The position numbers and the translations under genes were made by a program. Below the pieces are notes generated by a model, which saw nothing but the letters and a program-made list of their open reading frames with translations, searched no databases and had not been told where the DNA came from. DNA of 64,000 bases from UBA4719 sp038249115 (GTDB taxonomy: Bacteria > Actinomycetota > Actinomycetes > Actinomycetales > Dermatophilaceae), in NCBI GenBank assembly GCA_038249115.1, contig JBBRWQ010000002.1, positions 42,922-106,921 on the forward strand, read 5' to 3'. Numbering within the stretch: the first letter of the stretch is position 1; every line of letters begins with the position of its first letter. Of this stretch, positions 7,813-18,892 are shown piece after piece.

Positions 7813-8589
7813 CTATCTCTTGGGGCGGCGGATCGATGTGGCACGAGCGGAGATGGCCCGCACCAACGCGCGGGGGGCCAGCTGCGTGACACCGACGATG
7901 AGCTTGTAGGGCACTCCGGGGACGGACAGAACCTTGCCGGCCTTGACGTCGTCCAGACAGTCGCGGACCAGCCGGTCGGCCTCGAGCCACATGGCTTTGG
8001 GCAGCCTGGACGTGTCGACACTGGCGCGTTCGTGCATCTCGGTGAGGGTGAAACCGGGGCAGAGCGCGGTCGCCGAGACGCCGGACCCGGACAGCTCATG
8101 GGCCAGGGACTCGGTGAAGGTCGTGACCCAGCCCTTAGCAGCGCCATACGTGCCCATCGGGACGAAGCTGGCCACCGACGCCACGTTGATGATGGCGCCA
8201 CGTCCGCGGTCCTTCATCGACAGTGCGCCCGCGTGCGAGAGCACCAGGACAGCGCGGCAGAGCACATCGAACATGGCCTCTTCACGGGCCAGGTCACCCT
8301 TGAGAAAGCTCGTGCTGGTAGCGAAGCCGGCGTTGTTGACCAGCAGGTCGATCGGGCGCTCGCGATCGGCGAGTCGATCGGCGACACGACGCAGCTGAGA
8401 CCGCTTGGACAGGTCCACGGCCAGGATCTCGACGTTGATCGAGTACCGGGCCCGTAGGTCGTCCGAGACGTTCTCCAGCTTGGCCCGGCGGCGCGCCACG
8501 ATGACCAGATCATGGCCACGCTCGGCCAGCTCGCGACAGAAGGCGAGTCCGATTCCGGACGTTGCCCCGGTGACCAGTGCAGTGCTCAT
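7813..8589 (-). CDS. Short-chain dehydrogenase/reductase
   Basis: NAD(P)-dependent oxidoreductase of the classical SDR type, 258 residues. It has the Rossmann TGATSGIG motif (residues 7-14), NNAG (near 87), the catalytic Ser in INVASVASF, and YGAAKGW (Tyr and Lys). The substrate is unknown; the closest style is the DltE/short-chain acyl dehydrogenase group. The ATG is preceded by TAGGGT at a spacing of 7 with no Shine-Dalgarno, so it is probably leaderless. It is divergent from xthA and followed by pyrE. Confidence 0.88.
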   Translation of the reverse strand: MSTALVTGATSGIGLAFCRELAERGHDLVIVARRRAKLENVSDDLRARYSINVEILAVDLSKRSQLRRVADRLADRERPIDLLVNNAGFATSTSFLKGDLAREEAMFDVLCRAVLVLSHAGALSMKDRGRGAIINVASVASFVPMGTYGAAKGWVTTFTESLAHELSGSGVSATALCPGFTLTEMHERASVDTSRLPKAMWLEADRLVRDCLDDVKAGKVLSVPGVPYKLIVGVTQLAPRALVRAISARATSIRRPKR

Positions 8590-8596
8590 GAACGAA

Positions 8597-8619
8597 ACCC
8601 TATGCCGCTCTCCTAAGGT
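8597..8619. promoter_or_regulatory. Back-to-back leaderless promoters of the SDR and xthA genes
   Basis: The 37 bases between the two divergent start codons hold two -10-like hexamers: TAGGGT on the minus strand (8602 to 8597) and TAAGGT on the plus strand (8614-8619). Each ends exactly 7 bases before its start codon (ATG at 8589, GTG at 8627), and neither gene has a ribosome binding site. The promoter call is by motif and spacing only. Confidence 0.55.
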
Positions 8620-8626
8620 TGCCTTC

Positions 8627-9421
8627 GTGCGCATCGCAACCTGGAACGTCAACTCCATCCGCTCGCGTGTCGACCGTGTCGAAGCGTGGCTCGAACGCAG
8701 CGACTGCGACGTGCTCGCCATCCAGGAGACCAAGGCCAATGAGTCGCAGTTTCCGATGCTGGGGCTCAATGCCCTCGGCTACGAGGTGGCCCATCACGGG
8801 TTGAACCAGTGGAATGGCGTCGCGATCCTCTCGCGGGTCGGCCTGGGCGACGTCGAGGTCGGCTTCCCCGACATGCCCACGTGGGGCGACCCGCCCGCTT
8901 CCGAGGCCCGCGCCATCGGTGCCACTTGCGGCGGCGTGCGGATCTGGTCGCTGTACGTGCCCAACGGACGCGCGCTCGGCGACCCGCACCTCGCCTACAA
9001 GCTGGACTGGCTTGAGCGTCTGCGACGCGCAGGCAGCGGCTGGCTGGCCGCCGACCCGAACGTCCAGATCGCCCTGATGGGTGACTGGAACGTTGCCCCG
9101 CAGGATGAGGATGTTTGGGACATGGCGCAATTCGCCGGAAGCACCCATGTGTCACCGGCCGAGCGTGCCGCGTTCCAGGCGATGGTCGATGCCGGCTTCA
9201 GTGATGTCGCCCGTGCGCACACGCCAGGCCCAGGTGTCTACACCTACTGGGACTACACACAGCTGAGCTTCCCCAAGCGGCACGGCATGCGGATCGACTT
9301 CGTCCTGGGCTCCCCCGCCCTGAGCTCCCGGGTGATGAGCGCCTCGATCGACCGAGAGGAGCGCAAGGGCAAGGGCGCCAGCGACCACGCACCCGTCATC
9401 GTCGACCTTGCCGACCTCTGA
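8627..9421 (+). CDS. xthA: Exodeoxyribonuclease III / AP endonuclease
   Basis: Base-excision repair nuclease of the EEP family, 264 residues, the normal size. Motifs in order: IATWNVNSIRSR, LAIQETK (metal-binding Glu near residue 34), YVPNGR, LMGDWNVAP (Asp and Asn near 152-154), MRIDFVLGS (near 220) and the C-terminal SDHAPV catalytic His. The GTG start is supported by the -10 hexamer spacing. Convergent with the MFS gene. Confidence 0.94.
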   Translation: MRIATWNVNSIRSRVDRVEAWLERSDCDVLAIQETKANESQFPMLGLNALGYEVAHHGLNQWNGVAILSRVGLGDVEVGFPDMPTWGDPPASEARAIGATCGGVRIWSLYVPNGRALGDPHLAYKLDWLERLRRAGSGWLAADPNVQIALMGDWNVAPQDEDVWDMAQFAGSTHVSPAERAAFQAMVDAGFSDVARAHTPGPGVYTYWDYTQLSFPKRHGMRIDFVLGSPALSSRVMSASIDREERKGKGASDHAPVIVDLADL

Positions 9422-9434
9422 CGCCACCGCCGCG

Positions 9435-11102
9435 TCAACCACGTCCATGAGATCTGGGACCGCTGAGGGCGAAAGCGATTGCGGCTGCTACGAATGCGGC
9501 CACCGCCCCGCCGAGGAACACGGTCTGCACCTGCACGACACCTGCTACGGCCAGCGCTGCCGTATCGCTCTGGTTCGGCAGCGCGGCCACGGTTCGGTAG
9601 TAGCGATACAGCCCGATGGCGGTCAGCAGTCCGAGTCCGACCACCATCCCGACCATGCGGGCCAGGACGACCAGCGAGCTGACGACGCCGTGAGCGTCAT
9701 CGCCGGCCGACGCCAGTGCTGCGGCGTTGACCGGGGCGATCGGCAGGCCTAGACCGAGCCCCACAAGCATGAGGACCGGTGTCGCCGACCACGAGTGCAA
9801 CGAGCCCTGTCCCCAGCCGGACATCGCGATGAGCCCGAGCCCGGCGAGGACGAGACCGGCCACGGTCACGAGCGCCGGACCGAACCGGTGCAGCAGCCAG
9901 CCACCGAGGAAGGCGCCGACCGGAACGGCGACGAGAAACCGGACGAGGACCAGTGCCGCAACGGTCTGGGACCCCGTCACGGTCAGCCGGGCCAGAATCG
10001 GGATGTCGACCACGATGCCGACCAGCGCCACCCCTGCCAGCAAACTGACCAGCAGGGCTGGGATGACCCTGGAGCGCCCCCCATCGGACCCGGTCGACAT
10101 CACGCCGCGTGGCACGAGCGGGTCGCGCGCGGTGCGGTGCCTCCACAGGTACGCCGCGACGGCCACCAGCCCCAGCGGCATCAACGCCCAACCCCAGGGC
10201 CCCACCACCTCGCGCTCCGGATCGGCCGAGGCAAAGGTGAGGACGAGAGCGCCCAGGGCCACGCCGATAAGCAGCGCTCCGAGCAGGTCGACCCGTCGCC
10301 ACAGGGCAAGAAGAGATCCCGAGGTGAGCGGCGATGTTGCCAGGGTCGCCAGCAGAAGGACCACGGTGAACACACCCATGGGGGTCGCGAGGCGGTCCGT
10401 CCCGATGAAGGGGACGAACGGAATACCGAGGGTGACGTCGCCGGCGAGGGACGCTGGTGCGACCAGTGTGAGCAGCCCCGCCGCTACAGTCGCCAGGCCC
10501 AGAACCGTTGTCAGCACCCGCGGTTGAGGTCGAGCCTCGCGGCCGCCGGTCAGCACCATGACGGCTGCAATGACAACGCCGAGAACGACATTCAGCCAGA
10601 AGATGGCCCGCCAGTCTGCAACTGCGAGCACAGCGGCTCCGAGCAACGGGCCAAGAACGCTGCCGAGCTCCTGCACGGCGCCGACCACACCCAGTGGCGT
10701 CCCGCGACGTTCGGGCGGCCAGAGATCTGCGACCAGTGCCAGCGTCGCGGGCACCAGCCCGCCGCCGCCGATGCCCTGCAGGACCCTTCCGCCGACCAGG
10801 ACCGGCAGCTCCAGCGAGACGGCAGTGACAGCCGAGCCGATCACGAAGAGGGACAGGCAGAACAGCAAGATCCGTTGGCGCGACACGAGATCCGACAGTC
10901 GGCCGATCAGCGGCAGAACCGCGATGTAGCCCAGCAAGAATCCCGAGATTATCGGCGTGGCCCGCTGCAGCTCGTCGGTACCGAGGCCGACGCCGGCCAT
11001 CATGTCCGGCAACGCCAGGACCACGACGTAGGTGTCCGCGGCCGCGAGGGCCACTGCGACCGATGCGGTCGCGAGCAGCGCCCTAGGGCTTGGTGATCTC
11101 AA
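9435..11102 (-). CDS. P55-like MFS transporter (DHA2 type)
   Basis: A 14-helix major facilitator protein of 555 residues. It has DTYVVVLALPDM in the first helix, the loop-2 motif GRLSDLVSRQRIL, and the motif-C segment GAVQELGSVLGPLLGA near residue 130. Translation probably starts at TTG 11102, 20 bases inside the end of the LprG-like gene, so it is coupled; an upstream in-frame start at 11171 would read deep into that gene. The LprG-P55 pair in mycobacteria exports triacylglycerides and affects drug tolerance, so a lipid-export role is the best inference here. Confidence 0.85.
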   Translation of the reverse strand: MRSPSPRALLATASVAVALAAADTYVVVLALPDMMAGVGLGTDELQRATPIISGFLLGYIAVLPLIGRLSDLVSRQRILLFCLSLFVIGSAVTAVSLELPVLVGGRVLQGIGGGGLVPATLALVADLWPPERRGTPLGVVGAVQELGSVLGPLLGAAVLAVADWRAIFWLNVVLGVVIAAVMVLTGGREARPQPRVLTTVLGLATVAAGLLTLVAPASLAGDVTLGIPFVPFIGTDRLATPMGVFTVVLLLATLATSPLTSGSLLALWRRVDLLGALLIGVALGALVLTFASADPEREVVGPWGWALMPLGLVAVAAYLWRHRTARDPLVPRGVMSTGSDGGRSRVIPALLVSLLAGVALVGIVVDIPILARLTVTGSQTVAALVLVRFLVAVPVGAFLGGWLLHRFGPALVTVAGLVLAGLGLIAMSGWGQGSLHSWSATPVLMLVGLGLGLPIAPVNAAALASAGDDAHGVVSSLVVLARMVGMVVGLGLLTAIGLYRYYRTVAALPNQSDTAALAVAGVVQVQTVFLGGAVAAFVAAAIAFALSGPRSHGRG

Positions 11103-11790
11103 CCGGTGCGCCGTACTTGTCCAGCGTGAGCACGTAGGTAGATGTCGCGCCCTTGAAGAACGGGCCGACAAGGGTCACGGTGCGCAGCTCGCCACCAGGG
11201 TCGGTGATCCCATAGGTGACGTCGTAGGTCTTGGTGCTGTCGCCGAAGTTGAGCAGCTTCTCGACTGCGCTGCCAGGAAGCTTCCCGGAGATCATTGTGA
11301 GGATGTCGGCGCCGGCCCGGGTCTGCTTCCCCTCGACAGGGTTGGTCGTCGCGGTCATCAGCGAGGTGATGCCGCCGTCAGATGCGAACAGCAGGGCTGG
11401 GTTGGGCGCGTTGAACTGCTTGGGGTCGGTCTCGGCGAACTCGGTTGTGAACGGCAGCTTCAGATAGAGCAGCTTGTCGATCGCGACCACCTCGACCTTG
11501 GCCGCGAACCCGGCGATGCGGGCGTCCAGCGTCCCTTTGAAGGCCGGTGCGTGGGTGCCCGAGCCGTCGGCTGCCAGGACACCGTTGGCCGAATCGGGGA
11601 TGCCGCTGGAGCGAAGGGTCAGGTGCAGGGAGGTCGCGGCATCGGCCTTGGCCTTGGCTGCCGCCAGCTGTTCCACCGCCGTGGGCTTCGCCTCACCTGT
11701 CTTGCCCGAGCTGCAGGCTGTGAGCGCAGAGCCCATCACCAGGGCAAGGGCCAGTGCCGTGGCTCGCGTTCTCCTATGTCGCAGTCGCAT
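11083..11790 (-). CDS. lprG: LprG-like lipoprotein (LppX/LprAFG family)
   Basis: Secreted lipoprotein of 235 residues. The signal peptide ends in the lipobox LTAC (Cys26). The mature part has the half-barrel LppX_LprAFG pattern: LHLTLRSSG, GVLAADGSGTHAPAFKGTLDAR, LYLKLPF, and a C-terminal YVLTLDKYGAPVEI strand. Family members carry acylated lipids in a hydrophobic cavity and work with a P55-type exporter, which is the next gene downstream. TACCCT lies 7 bases before the ATG, which fits a leaderless transcript. It begins 36 bases after clpB, so read-through is possible. Confidence 0.85.
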   Translation of the reverse strand: MRLRHRRTRATALALALVMGSALTACSSGKTGEAKPTAVEQLAAAKAKADAATSLHLTLRSSGIPDSANGVLAADGSGTHAPAFKGTLDARIAGFAAKVEVVAIDKLLYLKLPFTTEFAETDPKQFNAPNPALLFASDGGITSLMTATTNPVEGKQTRAGADILTMISGKLPGSAVEKLLNFGDSTKTYDVTYGITDPGGELRTVTLVGPFFKGATSTYVLTLDKYGAPVEITKP

Positions 11791-11826
11791 GGGTCGCAGG
11801 GTACCCGGCGGGCGGCGGGCGGCGGC

Positions 11827-14387
<2,561 letters not shown>

Positions 14388-14391
<4 letters not shown>

Positions 14392-14408
14392 GAGCCAAAG
14401 TATTCCGC
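14388..14408 (-). promoter_or_regulatory. clpB start-region element shared with the next gene
   Basis: On the minus strand this 21-base stretch reads GCGGAATACTTTGGCTCATG plus G and differs at one position from 15378-15398, at the start of the epoxide-hydrolase-like gene. Each contains TACTYT five bases before the ATG. It probably combines promoter -10 and leaderless start. Confidence 0.5.
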
Positions 14409-14517
14409 TCCGCGTCACCAACGTGAGCGGGTTCGGGATGATTCGCGGCCTGAATGCCTGCGGGCCTAGACGGGCAACGCCCTGCGGCGTCTCCTCGCGG
14501 GTGGCCGACCGAACGGC

Positions 14518-15381
14518 TCAGCTCTCGCTGGCCGGACCCGTGTCGAAATGCCTTGCCAACAAGGTGTCGAGCTGTTCCGGTGCTTCTTCAGGTATCCAGT
14601 GGCTGACACCCTTCAGCACCTCGTAGGTATATCGGCCCGCGACGTAACGTGGGGTGAGAGCAGCGCCGTGGGGTCCTATCGCCTTATCACCGTCGCTCCA
14701 CACGTACAGGGTGGGAACAGTGATCTTCGCCCGCACAGCGCCCGGACGGGTGAACACGATCGCCCGATACCAGTTGAGCGCGGCGCGGGCGGCGCCACGG
14801 ACGCGCATCCGCTCTGCATCGCGCGCGGCCGCCTGTGGTGACATCCCGGTCGAGCGCAGCAAACGTTCCCAGGACGTCCCTGACGAGAGCTGCCGCTCGG
14901 GCAGCCAGGGCAGCTGGAAGAACAACATGTAGCGGGATCTCCGCCTCTGACTCCTGGTGCCCATCGCCCGAAGGAACGCGGCAGGATGCGGAACGGATAG
15001 GGCGGTGAGTGACCTGAGCAGATCCGGTCGCTGCGCCGCGACCTGCCACGCCACCGCGGCTCCCCAGTCGTGGCCCACCAGATGCACGGGCCCCAGACCC
15101 ATGACCTCGATCAGCTCGGCAATGTCCTTCCCCAGCTCCGAGGGGCGGTATGCGCGGCGGGGGCGCGGCCGGGCACCCGGAGAGCAGCCGCGCTGGTCGG
15201 GTGCGATCGTGCGGTACCCACGCGCATGCAGGAGTGGCGAGACCGCGTCCCAGGAACGCGCGTCCTGTGGAAAACCATGCAGCAGAAGTACCGGCGTCCC
15301 GTCGACCGGCCCAGCGTCATGGACGTCGAAGACGAGTCCGTCCCGCGTGTAGCTGGTGATGCGATCGGCGCTCAGGCCCAT
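14518..15381 (-). CDS. Alpha/beta hydrolase, epoxide-hydrolase-like
   Basis: A 287-residue alpha/beta hydrolase. It shows the oxyanion motif LLLHGFPQD (near residue 30), APDQRGCSPG, the nucleophile elbow LVGHDWGAA with Asp as nucleophile (about residue 97), a cap region rich in Arg and Trp, and the catalytic His in KGVSHWIPEEAPEQ near the end. The Asp nucleophile and flanking residues match epoxide hydrolases and haloalkane dehalogenases rather than esterases. The substrate is unknown. Its start region repeats that of clpB. About 130 bases of non-coding sequence separate it from clpB. Confidence 0.83.
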   Translation of the reverse strand: MGLSADRITSYTRDGLVFDVHDAGPVDGTPVLLLHGFPQDARSWDAVSPLLHARGYRTIAPDQRGCSPGARPRPRRAYRPSELGKDIAELIEVMGLGPVHLVGHDWGAAVAWQVAAQRPDLLRSLTALSVPHPAAFLRAMGTRSQRRRSRYMLFFQLPWLPERQLSSGTSWERLLRSTGMSPQAAARDAERMRVRGAARAALNWYRAIVFTRPGAVRAKITVPTLYVWSDGDKAIGPHGAALTPRYVAGRYTYEVLKGVSHWIPEEAPEQLDTLLARHFDTGPASES

Positions 15382-15398
15382 GAGCCAGAGTATTCCGC
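15378..15398 (-). promoter_or_regulatory. Second copy of the clpB-type start element
   Basis: The minus strand reads GCGGAATACTCTGGCTCATG plus G, identical to 14388-14408 in 20 of 21 bases. Similarity extends more weakly about ten bases on either side (about 32 of 40). It overlaps the ATG of the hydrolase gene. Confidence 0.5.
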
Positions 15399-15529
15399 AC
15401 GGCTCCACCGTCATCGTTGAACCATTGCGGCGCCGGTTCCGTATACCTCAGTGCAAGGTTGCTCACGCGATCCCACCGGCGACCGCTGGTCGTCCGATCG
15501 GAACGCGACGTCACGTTCAAGGAGGACTC

Positions 15530-15796
15530 ATGTCAAAACTTCGCTTACTGGTCGGCACCGGACTCACCGTGTCAGCACTCATGCTCATCCCGTCCACCAC
15601 GGCGTCTGCGCACGTACATCTCATCACGCCGCTGAGGTGCACCCCCGCACCGGACAACGCAGGCGCCAACCAGACCAATCTGACGCCGGCAGCGCTGGCC
15701 AACGGAGGTCCGATCTCCGGCGTCATCCCGATCACCATGGGTGGAAACGTGCCACTGCGCGGCGGGGGCTTCGACGCCGCTGTCTGCACGCCCTAA
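15530..15796 (+). CDS. Small secreted protein
   Basis: An 88-residue protein with a clear Sec signal peptide: basic MSKLR, hydrophobic LLVGTGLTVSALMLIP, and probable cleavage after TASA (residue 27). The mature part is 61 residues with two Cys (LRCTPAP and AAVCTP-stop) that may form one disulfide. It contains no recognisable domain. A strong AAGGAGGA ribosome binding site lies 5 bases before the ATG. Function unknown. Confidence 0.65.
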   Translation: MSKLRLLVGTGLTVSALMLIPSTTASAHVHLITPLRCTPAPDNAGANQTNLTPAALANGGPISGVIPITMGGNVPLRGGGFDAAVCTP

Positions 15797-15865
15797 AGCC
15801 TGACCCAGCGCATTCCGCTCAACTGCCCCAAGAGCAGCGGAGTCGGTGGTGATGAGGGAGCGAAG

Positions 15866-16084
15866 GTGTCCGGCTCGGACCTCGGACACGCTTCGGCCGG
15901 ACGTCGCGCGGCACGGCTAGATCCGTGGGACGATCCGTCGGTGACTAACGCGGGGGGCACGCCGGTCGACCTCGGCGCGCCGTTCGGGTCGTTCGTTCAA
16001 CCAGACGTGCAGGTCGTGCCTGCGGCCTCGTTCAACGACAACGGGCCAACGACACGGCATACCCGGACGTCGGAGCCCCCGTGA
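15866..16084 (+). CDS. Hypothetical protein, possibly a gene remnant
   Basis: A 72-residue reading frame with a GTG start and GGGAGCGAAG upstream. Its sequence, containing PVDLGAPFGSFVQPDVQVVP, resembles the edge of a secreted beta domain rather than a complete protein. It overlaps the start of the next frame by 4 bases (GTGA), which suggests coupling. I do not recognise it, and it may be the remains of a longer gene. Confidence 0.3.
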   Translation: MSGSDLGHASAGRRAARLDPWDDPSVTNAGGTPVDLGAPFGSFVQPDVQVVPAASFNDNGPTTRHTRTSEPP

Positions 16085-16722
16085 CCGACGCACGACGACG
16101 CGTTGTTGCCTCGCGCAGACGTCGACTTGCGGCCCTCGGCGCAGCGACCGCGGCGGTGCTGGTGGTCGGACGGGGTGCGACCACCCCGGCGCCAAGCGAA
16201 ACACCTACCCCAACGGTCTCCAAACCGGCCAGCCAGTCCCCCGGGGACGCCCGCGTCTACGGCATCGACCAGGCCGTCGCGGCGCTGCCCATCGGGGTAC
16301 GGGTGTGGCCGCCCCCACCCGAACTCTGGCCCGTTGCGACCACCCAGGCCTCCACACCCGAGGGGCTGTGGCTGGTGTCCCATCCTGGCGCCTTTGAAGG
16401 GGCTGATCTCGCCGCGCATCCGCAGTTGACCGACTATGGCGAGCTGTTGCTGATGACGCCGGACCGGAGCCGGATCCTGAGCGCCTACCCGTTCCCGGGC
16501 GCGCTCACCGTAGTCGTGTTCCCGAGCCCTACGGACTCGGCGTTCGGCGAGCCGCAGGCCCTCGCAGGCCGACCCGGAAGCTGGCGGCTGGCCGGCTCGC
16601 TTACGTCGGCGTTCCTCCAGCAGGTACCCGGGCTGACCGCCGACGGCCTCCTGTTCGCCCCGGACCCGAACCAGGCTGGCGGTGGCAAGTCGCTCCTGCT
16701 GGATCCGGTGACCCTGAAGTGA
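16081..16722 (+). CDS. Hypothetical protein with N-terminal membrane anchor
   Basis: A 213-residue protein. A very basic N-terminus (RRRVVASRRRR) is followed by one hydrophobic segment (LAALGAATAAVLVVG, residues 16-30), then a Thr/Pro linker and an extracytoplasmic domain of about 150 residues with no recognised fold. The layout resembles proteins encoded downstream of ECF sigma factors in actinobacteria, but no sigma factor gene is present here. It starts with GTG overlapping the previous frame. Unrecognised; secreted or anchored by inference. Confidence 0.5.
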   Translation: MTDARRRVVASRRRRLAALGAATAAVLVVGRGATTPAPSETPTPTVSKPASQSPGDARVYGIDQAVAALPIGVRVWPPPPELWPVATTQASTPEGLWLVSHPGAFEGADLAAHPQLTDYGELLLMTPDRSRILSAYPFPGALTVVVFPSPTDSAFGEPQALAGRPGSWRLAGSLTSAFLQQVPGLTADGLLFAPDPNQAGGGKSLLLDPVTLK

Positions 16723-16791
16723 GACGCCACCACGGATTCTGCCGTCGGCCCGCATCCGGCCGTGTCGGCCGGTGAGTCTACGGTCTGGAAC

Positions 16792-17319
16792 ATGACCGAT
16801 CATAGGGCTTCCATCGAGGCCGTCGAGGGCGACATAACCAAGCAGGTTGTTGACGCAATCGTCAATGCTGCCAACAGTTCTCTGCTGGGCGGCGGAGGGG
16901 TCGACGGGACGATTCACCTGGCCACAGGTCCTGCTCTGCTGGCCGAGTGTCGCGAGCTCCGGCGGACGACATACCCCGATGGTCTTCCGGTCGGGGAGGC
17001 TGTTGCCACGGGTGCTGGTGACCTGCCGGCGCGGTGGGTGATCCATACGGTCGGTCCGAATCGTCATGCGGGACAGACCGATCCAGCCCTCCTCGCGTCC
17101 TGCTTCGAGGCCTCGCTGCGAGAGGCGGTGCGAGTCGGCGCCCGGTCGGTGGCATTCCCCGCGATCAGCGCAGGGGTCTATGGCTGGGACTCCGCCGAGG
17201 TCGCCCGGATTGCGGTCGCGGCGGTTCGCACGTCACCACAGCTGGCCGAGCTGGACCTGGTGCGCTTCGTGCTGTTCAGCCCGGCAACCCACCAGGGGTT
17301 CATCGACGCTCTCGGCTGA
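16792..17319 (+). CDS. Macro-domain O-acetyl-ADP-ribose deacetylase
   Basis: A 175-residue single macro domain that hydrolyses O-acetyl-ADP-ribose or mono-ADP-ribose. Diagnostic sequence: EAVEGDITKQVVDAIVNAANSSL (residues 8-30), the GGGGVDGTIH ribose loop (near 35), and ISAGVYGWD (phosphate loop, near 130). TACGGT lies 7 bases before the ATG, so a leaderless start is likely and the upstream in-frame GTG at 16762 is rejected. It is convergent with hspR; a hairpin overlaps both stop codons. Confidence 0.92.
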   Translation: MTDHRASIEAVEGDITKQVVDAIVNAANSSLLGGGGVDGTIHLATGPALLAECRELRRTTYPDGLPVGEAVATGAGDLPARWVIHTVGPNRHAGQTDPALLASCFEASLREAVRVGARSVAFPAISAGVYGWDSAEVARIAVAAVRTSPQLAELDLVRFVLFSPATHQGFIDALG

Positions 17320-17366
17320 GGCTCTGGGAAAAGGGGCATGGTCTCAGAGAGTGAGAGCCTCAGCCG
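17313..17366. terminator. Bidirectional terminator hairpin
   Basis: CGGCTGAGGCTCT (17313-17325) and AGAGCCTCAGCCG (17354-17366) form a perfect 13-bp stem with a 28-base loop. It overlaps the stop codons of both convergent genes (macro domain and hspR). No U-tract is seen. Confidence 0.7.
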
Positions 17367-17821
17367 CGCGGGCGCCAGACGACGAGCGACTGTGACGAGC
17401 TGACACTGCGGGCAGGCCGTTGACCGGCACGCACCGCGATGATCTCGCCGGCCCGGCCGGCCGCGAAGACCCTTGTGCTTGAACCGAGCGCCAACCGCAG
17501 GGCATCGACCTCGCTGCGGAGCTCGGTCACCCGTGACCGAAGCGCCAACACCTGGTTCTCGAGATCCAGAATGCGCTGGATGCCGGCCAGGCTGACTCCT
17601 TCTTCCTGGGACAGGCGCTGCACCTCGCGCAGCATGGTGACGTCTCGCGCCGAGTACCGCCGCCCGCCACCGCGCGTGCGCGAAGGAGAGACCAGACCCA
17701 GCCGGTCATACTGCCGCAGGGTCTGCGCGTGCATTCCGGCCAGCTCCGCCGCCACCGAGATGACGAAGACGGGGGTCTCGTCATGGTGTGAGAACCCGCC
17801 GGAGCTTCGCGAGGCGTTCAT
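17360..17821 (-). CDS. hspR: Heat-shock repressor HspR (MerR family)
   Basis: Represses the dnaK operon by binding HAIR elements, with DnaK as co-repressor in Streptomyces. 153 residues: a MerR-type helix-turn-helix (VAAELAGMHAQTLRQYDRLGLVSPSRTRGGGRRYS, about residues 23-57) and a dimerising coiled coil (about 85-110). It is the last gene of the dnaK operon, 5 bases after dnaJ. The GGRRYS wing motif is characteristic of HspR. Confidence 0.95.
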   Translation of the reverse strand: MNASRSSGGFSHHDETPVFVISVAAELAGMHAQTLRQYDRLGLVSPSRTRGGGRRYSARDVTMLREVQRLSQEEGVSLAGIQRILDLENQVLALRSRVTELRSEVDALRLALGSSTRVFAAGRAGEIIAVRAGQRPARSVSSSQSLVVWRPRG

Positions 17822-17826
17822 GGCGC

Positions 17827-18858
17827 TCAGTCCTCCCGGGCCCTGGCGAACACGTCCGCACGCGGGTCCTCGTCAGACTCCTCGGCACGGAGCATCTCAA
17901 CGGCCTCGCGTGCCTTGGCGGACAGCTTCTGGGGCACCGCCACACTCACCCTGGCCAACAGGTCGCCGGCGTGATTCTTGCCCGCGACACCTCGGCCCTT
18001 GACTCGCAGCACCCGGCCGTTGGGGGTTCCGGGGGCGATCCGGACCTTGACCGGGTCACCGGACAACGTCGGCACCGAAACCGTTGCCCCCAACGCGGCT
18101 TCGGCAAATGTCACCGGCAGGTCGACGGTCAGGTTGTCTCCGTCGCGGCCGAAGACTGCATGGGGCGTGACGTTCACCGTGAGCATGAGATCCCCTGCAG
18201 GAGCGCCCTGGTCGCCGGGGTTTCCCTTGCCGCGCAGCCGAATCTTCTGACCATCCTTGACACCGGCGGGGATGCGCGCGGTGATACGGGTGCCGTCTGC
18301 GGTTCTCAGGGTGACCGTCGACCCCTGGACCGCGTCGCGGAACGGCAGCGTGGTCTTGGCCGCGATGTCGGCGCCCCGTCGCGGTCCCGCTGGGGCGCCA
18401 AAGCCCCCGTAGCCCGGCTGACCCTGCCCGCCGGCATAGCCACCTTGCTGGCCGAACATGCCACCCAGCAGATCCTCGAGGTTCGGCTGCCCGCCACCGC
18501 CGGTGGAGTAGCGGACATTGCCGCCACGACCGCCGCCGCCGCCGAAGAGGTTGCTGAATACGTCCTCGAAACCAGCCCCTCCCGGGCCTTCGCGGCCGCC
18601 GGAGGTGAAGCGGGCGCCACCATGGCTCATCGACCGGATCGCGTCGTACTGCTTTCGCTCGTCCGGGTTGGAAAGGACGGCGTAGGCCTCGCCGATCTCC
18701 TTGAATCGCTTCTCGGCGGCCTTGTCCCCCGGCTTCTGATCGGGGTGCAGGGTTCGGGCGAGCTTGCGATACGCCTTCTTGATCGCGACCTCGTCTGCGT
18801 CGGCAGGAACGCCGAGGATCGCGTAGAAGTCCTTCTCGAACCAGTCCTGGCTGGCCAT
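17827..18858 (-). CDS. dnaJ: DnaJ-type co-chaperone without zinc finger
   Basis: Stimulates DnaK ATPase and delivers substrates. 343 residues: J domain (residues 8-75) with the HPD motif (LHPDQK), then a Gly/Phe-rich stretch (about 80-165), followed directly by the two C-terminal beta-sandwich domains. The four CxxCxGxG repeats of class A DnaJ are entirely absent, making this a class B (CbpA-like) protein, even though it occupies the dnaJ1 position of the operon. 34 bases downstream of grpE. Confidence 0.93.
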   Translation of the reverse strand: MASQDWFEKDFYAILGVPADADEVAIKKAYRKLARTLHPDQKPGDKAAEKRFKEIGEAYAVLSNPDERKQYDAIRSMSHGGARFTSGGREGPGGAGFEDVFSNLFGGGGGRGGNVRYSTGGGGQPNLEDLLGGMFGQQGGYAGGQGQPGYGGFGAPAGPRRGADIAAKTTLPFRDAVQGSTVTLRTADGTRITARIPAGVKDGQKIRLRGKGNPGDQGAPAGDLMLTVNVTPHAVFGRDGDNLTVDLPVTFAEAALGATVSVPTLSGDPVKVRIAPGTPNGRVLRVKGRGVAGKNHAGDLLARVSVAVPQKLSAKAREAVEMLRAEESDEDPRADVFARARED

Positions 18859-18892
18859 CGGCGTCTCCTTTCTCTCACATTCTCATCCGGGA

